From: JAYEJW01 sp034716535
Lineage (GTDB): Bacteria; Pseudomonadota; Gammaproteobacteria; Chromatiales; Chromatiaceae
Assembly: GCA_034716535.1 (NCBI GenBank)
Contig: JAYEJW010000499.1
Coordinates: 1 to 27,634, forward strand
DNA length: 27,634 nucleotides
Direction: 5' to 3'
Positions within the stretch are counted from its first letter, which is position 1. Each line of letters begins with the position of its first letter. The translations under genes were made by a program, and so were the position numbers. Shown here one piece after another: positions 24,062-27,634 of this stretch. The notes below the pieces were generated by a model. That model was not told where the DNA came from and made no database searches. It was given only the letters and a program-made list of their open reading frames with translations.

Positions 24062-25060
24062 ATGCGCAGCGAACCCGACGTGCCCCCGACGCAGTCCGCT
24101 GAATACGCCTTTCAACACTGCTTCGATGACTTCGACGAATTCACCGCGGCCGCCATCGCCTGGGATCTGGACTTCCGCCCGCTGCGCCGGCCCAGCGCAT
24201 CGACTCGTCTGACCCAGATCGGCGGTGCTGAGTTCCAGGTCGGCCACGCCCAGCTCGGTTGCCATTGCGACCAGACCGGAAGCACGCCGACCGGGTTCCG
24301 TACCTACGCCGTGCCGCTGAGCCACAGCAGCCCGATCAACTGGGCGCAGCAAGCGGTCGGCGACGACACGCTGTTGGTATTCGGCAGCGACCGCGAACTG
24401 GCCGCGGCCACGCTGCCGGGCTTCGATGTCTACACTGTGTCGCTGTCCGAAGCAGCGCTGAACGCCTGCGAGGCCGGCCACCGACTGCTGGACTTCACCC
24501 CGGCCAGCGCCACGCTCGTCAACTGCGGAAGGCTCGATATGGACCGGCTGCGCGCCCGTATCGCCGCGCTGCTCGGTGCCGCATTAGCGCCGGACCGGGC
24601 TGCCGACAGCCCTGCTATACCGCCCGGACTGCCCGCTGAACTGGCCGGGCTGCTGTGGGAGGCAATCGCGGGCGCGAGCGGCCAGCCATCGCCCCGCCTG
24701 GCCGTCCGCTCGCGCAGCCGCGTCCTCACCCGCGCCCGGGACTGGCTGCTCGCCAATCCCGAGTCGGCGCTGAGCGTTACCGCGATGAGCCGCGAGACCG
24801 GCGTACCAGAGCGCACCCTAAGGCGTGCATTCGTCGAACACTTTGGTGTGCCGCCGAAAGAGTATCTGCGTGCGATGCGCCTGATCAGCGTGCGCCGCCG
24901 GCTGCAACAGCCCGAGACTGCGGAGAGATGTATCGCCGAGGTCGCAGGCGCATTCGGCTTCTGGCACGCCAGCCAGTTCGCGGCCGACTACCGGCGCCTG
25001 TTCGGGGAGTTGCCTTCGAAAACACTGGCTCAATCGCCTTGCACGACGAAATGTGCATAA
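24062..25060 (+). CDS. AraC-family transcriptional regulator
   Basis: A 332-residue regulator. The C-terminal DNA-binding domain has the two helix-turn-helix units of the family. The first is about 236-260 ('LSVTAMSRETGVPERTLRRAF'-like), and the second is about 290-320 ('IAEVAGAFGFWHASQFAADY', then 'RRLFGELPSK'). The N-terminal 200 residues would hold the sensing domain and resemble the AraC-binding-like type (DUF6597-like), but the ligand is unknown. It is divergent from the sulfatase, sharing the 143-bp region with the palindrome, so it probably controls the sulfatase-peptide-DUF3179-OMP unit, perhaps in response to sulfated compounds. That control is inferred from position. The ATG start at 24062 has no strong ribosome site. 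Confidence 0.85.
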   Translation: MRSEPDVPPTQSAEYAFQHCFDDFDEFTAAAIAWDLDFRPLRRPSASTRLTQIGGAEFQVGHAQLGCHCDQTGSTPTGFRTYAVPLSHSSPINWAQQAVGDDTLLVFGSDRELAAATLPGFDVYTVSLSEAALNACEAGHRLLDFTPASATLVNCGRLDMDRLRARIAALLGAALAPDRAADSPAIPPGLPAELAGLLWEAIAGASGQPSPRLAVRSRSRVLTRARDWLLANPESALSVTAMSRETGVPERTLRRAFVEHFGVPPKEYLRAMRLISVRRRLQQPETAERCIAEVAGAFGFWHASQFAADYRRLFGELPSKTLAQSPCTTKCA

Positions 25061-25527
25061 GAAGCCAATCTGGGCGCATTGTTGGACAGGGCGCTCCAGC
25101 AAGTCGATGCGCCCCCGAGAAGCATGTTTTCCAGAGGACGTCCGCTGTGTAGTTTGCATTGCTGCCGCGAAGGTTCCCACGGGCGATGTCAGCTGTGGGT
25201 CGTGTCCGGACCTTCGCGCCGGCGTACTTTCTCGGATAGGCTCACCGCCTGCGAGCCGGTGCCGAGGTGGGGGATTCTTAGAAGTTCGTGACGAAATGCT
25301 GTTGGAAATAACACCGGGTACCTATCACGCGTTGCTGGCCGGTTCGTCGGAAGTGCGCCAGGCCCGCTCAGTGCGCCTCGTTCAGCCAGAAAAGCTGACC
25401 GACAAATGGCGGCTTGTCCTCCGGCACGGCATCCGGGGTATAGACAGGAGAAATGGTTACCGCGAGGCGAGGCCCGGTAGCGGATTCTCTGGCAGTTGAT
25501 CCCGGCGCGATTTCCGATAACGCGAGG
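25061..25527. other. 467-bp region without a convincing gene
   Basis: A plus-strand frame (25053-25499) has irregular composition and no ribosome site. On the minus strand a frame ending at 25368 contains 'PEDKPPFVGQLFWLNEAH', which reads like a short C-terminus, but it has no start and is broken by stops upstream. This may be more decayed DNA. No RNA gene or terminator was recognised. Confidence 0.4.
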
Positions 25528-27354
25528 CTATTCTCCCTCCCGGTCCGGCGTGCAGCAGTGCGTGCTCTGTGCAGAATCCTGCGCCGTCAACACGGCACCG
25601 GTCACGGGATTTGGTCGAAAGGTCGTGCAGCCCTTCAAGCCCTTCTCGTAGGCAGTCTGGAACAAGGAGCGGAGCTCGCCGAAGGGCAAGTCCTCGGGAA
25701 CGTTGATGGTCTTGGAGATGGCGTTGTCCACGTAAGGTTGGAGAGCGGCCTGCATCTCCAGATGGGCCGTTGGCGGCAAGGACCGGGCCGCGACGAAGAC
25801 GGCGGGCAAGGGTCCCGCCTCGCCTTCGCGTTCGGTCCACAACCGATAGGCATAGTCCTCGAGATTGAAGATCAGGGCTCCCTGCTCGTCAGAGCGGATC
25901 GTTCGTTGCTGAGAAAGTGAGAACACGGGCTCGATGCCGCTCGAGACGTTCTCGGCGAGCAGGCTGATGGTCCCTGTGGGCGCAATACTAACGAGATGGC
26001 TGTTGCGAATGCCGTGCGCTCGGATGGCCGACTGCAGATCCGTCGGCAGGCGTTTGATGAAGGGCGAGGCGAGGTACGGGTCCCGCTCGAAAAAGGGAAA
26101 CCACCCTTTCTCGCGGGCGAGCTCGACCGAGCTGCGATAGGCGCCGTGGCAGATGGTGCGTAGTGCGTCCGCCGCCATGGCCCGTCCCTGGACTTCCCCG
26201 TACTGCAGCCCCAGCATGATCAGCGCATCGGCCAGGCCCGTGATTCCGAGACCGATGCGCCGCGCCCCGCGGGCCATTGCCGCCTGTTGGGGGAGCGGAT
26301 ACCCGGAGACGTCGATCACGTTATCCAGCATGCGCACCGCCACCCGCACCAGTTTCTCGATGCCGTCCAGATCAAAGCGCGCCTGTTCCGTGAACGGCTG
26401 GTGGACGAAGCCTGTCAGGTTGATCGCGCCCAGGTCGCAGGCGCCGTAGGGAGGGAGCGGGATCTCGCCACAGGGGTTGGTCGAGGAGATGTGCTCCCGG
26501 TAGCGGAGGTTGTTTTCCCGGTTGATCCGGTCGATGAAGAGCACGCCCGGCTCCGCATAGTCGTAGGCCGAACGGGTGATGACCTCCCAGAGCGTCCGGG
26601 CTCGGATGCGTCGGAAGATCCGGCAGGGAACCGGAGCTTCGCTTCCGGACCATCGTCTCTCGACGATCTGCGCTTCTTGTCGGTCGTCCAACCCCTCTAC
26701 CGGAAACATCAACGGCCAGTCTGCGTCCGCCCGTACTGCCTCCATAAAGGCGTCGGTCACCAGCACGGAGAGGTTGAAGTTGCGCAACTCCCGAGGGTCC
26801 CTCTTGGCGCCGACAAAGATCTCGATGTCGGGGTGGTCGCAGCGCAGGGTGGCCATCATGGCACCGCGGCGATTCCCAGAGGAGATCATCGTGGCGCACA
26901 TGCTGTCCCAGATGCGCATGAACGAGACGGGGCCGGAGGCGATCGTGCCGGTGCGCCGGGCCGGGGCGCCGGCCGGGCGCAGGGTGGAGAAGTCGTAACC
27001 CACGCCGCCGCCCTGCTGCATGGTGATGGCGCCTTCTTTTAGGGCTTGGAAGATGCCGTCCAGCGAGTCCTCGATGACGCCCATGACGAAACAATTGAAT
27101 AGGGTAACCTCACGGCCAGAGCCTGCCCCGGCCTGGATGCGCCCGCCGGGTAGAAACTTGAAATCGGTCAGGGCCTCAAAAAAACGCTGTTCCCACAATA
27201 CCTGGTTTTCGGCCTCGACGGCGGCCAGGGTCTGGGCGATACGGCGCCATGTACCCTCGATGCTGGATTCGGCGGTACCGTCGGCGCGTGTTAGACGATA
27301 CTTGTCAGTCCAGATTCGGCGGGAGATGTCGGTGAGGAAAGGGTCTTCGACCAT
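25528..27354 (-). CDS. nrdJ: Adenosylcobalamin-dependent ribonucleotide reductase (class II)
   Basis: A 608-residue enzyme that makes deoxyribonucleotides with a cobalamin radical, independent of oxygen. Visible are the redox cysteine C88 in 'LFNCFVMG', the glycine-rich substrate segment 'QQGGGVGYDFSTLRP' (113-127), and the radical-site motif NPCGEIPLPPYGACDLGAINL with the thiyl C295 and the second redox cysteine C306. 'GCTTFRPNP' leads to a C-terminal cysteine pair near residues 599-600. The family and class II assignment fit the short N-terminus without an ATP cone. No nrdB or nrdG is adjacent, and no B12 riboswitch box is visible in the 280 bp before it. The ATG at 27354 has no ribosome site and may be leaderless. 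Confidence 0.88.
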   Translation of the reverse strand: MVEDPFLTDISRRIWTDKYRLTRADGTAESSIEGTWRRIAQTLAAVEAENQVLWEQRFFEALTDFKFLPGGRIQAGAGSGREVTLFNCFVMGVIEDSLDGIFQALKEGAITMQQGGGVGYDFSTLRPAGAPARRTGTIASGPVSFMRIWDSMCATMISSGNRRGAMMATLRCDHPDIEIFVGAKRDPRELRNFNLSVLVTDAFMEAVRADADWPLMFPVEGLDDRQEAQIVERRWSGSEAPVPCRIFRRIRARTLWEVITRSAYDYAEPGVLFIDRINRENNLRYREHISSTNPCGEIPLPPYGACDLGAINLTGFVHQPFTEQARFDLDGIEKLVRVAVRMLDNVIDVSGYPLPQQAAMARGARRIGLGITGLADALIMLGLQYGEVQGRAMAADALRTICHGAYRSSVELAREKGWFPFFERDPYLASPFIKRLPTDLQSAIRAHGIRNSHLVSIAPTGTISLLAENVSSGIEPVFSLSQQRTIRSDEQGALIFNLEDYAYRLWTEREGEAGPLPAVFVAARSLPPTAHLEMQAALQPYVDNAISKTINVPEDLPFGELRSLFQTAYEKGLKGCTTFRPNPVTGAVLTAQDSAQSTHCCTPDREGE

Positions 27355-27360
27355 AAATGA

Positions 27361-27391
27361 ATTATGGCCGCAACCGGGTTTGCATGCTCAA
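27361..27391 (-). promoter_or_regulatory. Candidate promoter for nrdJ, possibly leaderless
   Basis: Minus-strand CATAAT (27366-27361) lies 6 nt before the nrdJ ATG, with TTGAGC (27391-27386) 19 bp further up. If used, transcription would begin at or next to the A of the start codon, giving a leaderless message. The spacer is long, so this is weak support only. Confidence 0.25.
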
Positions 27392-27471
27392 GCTGCGAAT
27401 CGGGGCAGATATTGTCGACTCGCGACTGACCCTAGTACTCCGACAGGGAGGTTTTGATGGAACTCAGAGCG

Positions 27472-27634
27472 TCCCAAACGCGCCAAGGCCAGGCGCAGTG
27501 CGCAGGGAATGGTTATTCCCTTTCCAAGGACTGCAACGCCGCATTGGTGCGTTTGGGGCGCTCCCTTCGGGCAAGGCGAGAAGCGGCCATCTGCGTTGTT
27601 GCGCGAGCTTGAATTAGCGACGGCTAGTCCTGCG
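27472..27634. repeat. Hairpin-rich intergenic repeat, running off the right edge
   Basis: CCCAAACGCGCCA (27473-27485) pairs with TGGTGCGTTTGGG (27545-27557) with one mismatch. A perfect hairpin, GGGAAT-GGTT-ATTCCC, sits inside at 27505-27520. Further GC-rich dyads follow to the edge. The layout looks like a dispersed, structured repeat or the end of a mobile element. A plus-strand frame from 27457 would give only 51 residues of unusual composition and is probably not a gene. Confidence 0.45.

Noticed and set aside
25053..25499. Possible plus-strand gene after the AraC regulator
   Set aside because: It overlaps the regulator's end, has no ribosome site, and its composition changes abruptly; nothing recognisable.
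25368..25517. Minus-strand remnant ending 'QLFWLNEAH'
   Set aside because: It reads like a C-terminus but has no start and is broken by stops upstream; too little to call.
27457..27612. 51-residue plus-strand frame in the right-edge repeat
   Set aside because: It lies entirely inside the hairpin repeat, and the composition follows the palindromes rather than a protein.
27355..27634. Cobalamin riboswitch ahead of nrdJ
   Set aside because: No B12-box-like GCCACTG sequence was seen on the minus strand in the available 280 bp.

Overview
The window is GC-rich bacterial DNA, most likely from a gammaproteobacterium. The dksA-gluQRS pair, the fused Aas-type acyltransferase and the general gene style point that way. 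A CbbY-like phosphatase hints at a Calvin-cycle autotroph (an Ectothiorhodospiraceae/Chromatiales-like organism). That placement is inference from gene families, not a database match.

Region by region. (1) 1-3309, minus strand: the jetA-jetB-jetC part of a type II Wadjet anti-plasmid system. jetC is cut by the window edge and jetD would lie beyond it. (2) 3420-4127, plus: a small ERCC4/XPF-type nuclease with two helix-hairpin-helix motifs, divergent from jetA. (3) 4242-4357: a REPIN-like inverted repeat. (4) 4518-7967, plus: a three-domain LplT/PlsC/acyl-ACP synthetase (Aas), facing glycogen phosphorylase (8083-10575, minus) across a shared hairpin. (5) 10793-12167, minus: dksA-gluQRS. (6) 12430-14397, plus: CbbY-like phosphatase and an aminotransferase, 3 nt apart. 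(7) 14528-18161: poorly coding accessory DNA. It holds an unknown lipoprotein, a NifX-like protein flanked by orphan reading frames, truncated and frameshifted fragments of a MocR regulator and a short-chain dehydrogenase, and a small exported protein with three internal repeats. (8) 18651-19991, minus: a lipoprotein alpha/beta hydrolase. (9) 20080-25060: a sulfatase cluster made of a frameshifted outer-membrane protein, a DUF3179 membrane protein, a 44-residue exported peptide, an arylsulfatase and a divergent AraC regulator. (10) 25528-27354, minus: an adenosylcobalamin-type ribonucleotide reductase, followed by a hairpin-rich repeat at the right edge.

How the genes work together. The Wadjet genes are translationally coupled (stop and start codons overlap) and probably form one complex. 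The nuclease beside them is the most interesting candidate for an undescribed defence partner. The sulfatase, peptide, DUF3179 and outer-membrane genes run in one direction away from an AraC regulator whose shared upstream region carries a perfect 6+6 palindrome, so they look like one regulated sulfate-ester module. The housekeeping genes in the middle are ordinary. The stretch 15.6-17.7 kb is a gene graveyard in which several single-base indels sit in or next to short same-base runs, so either real decay or assembly errors could explain them.
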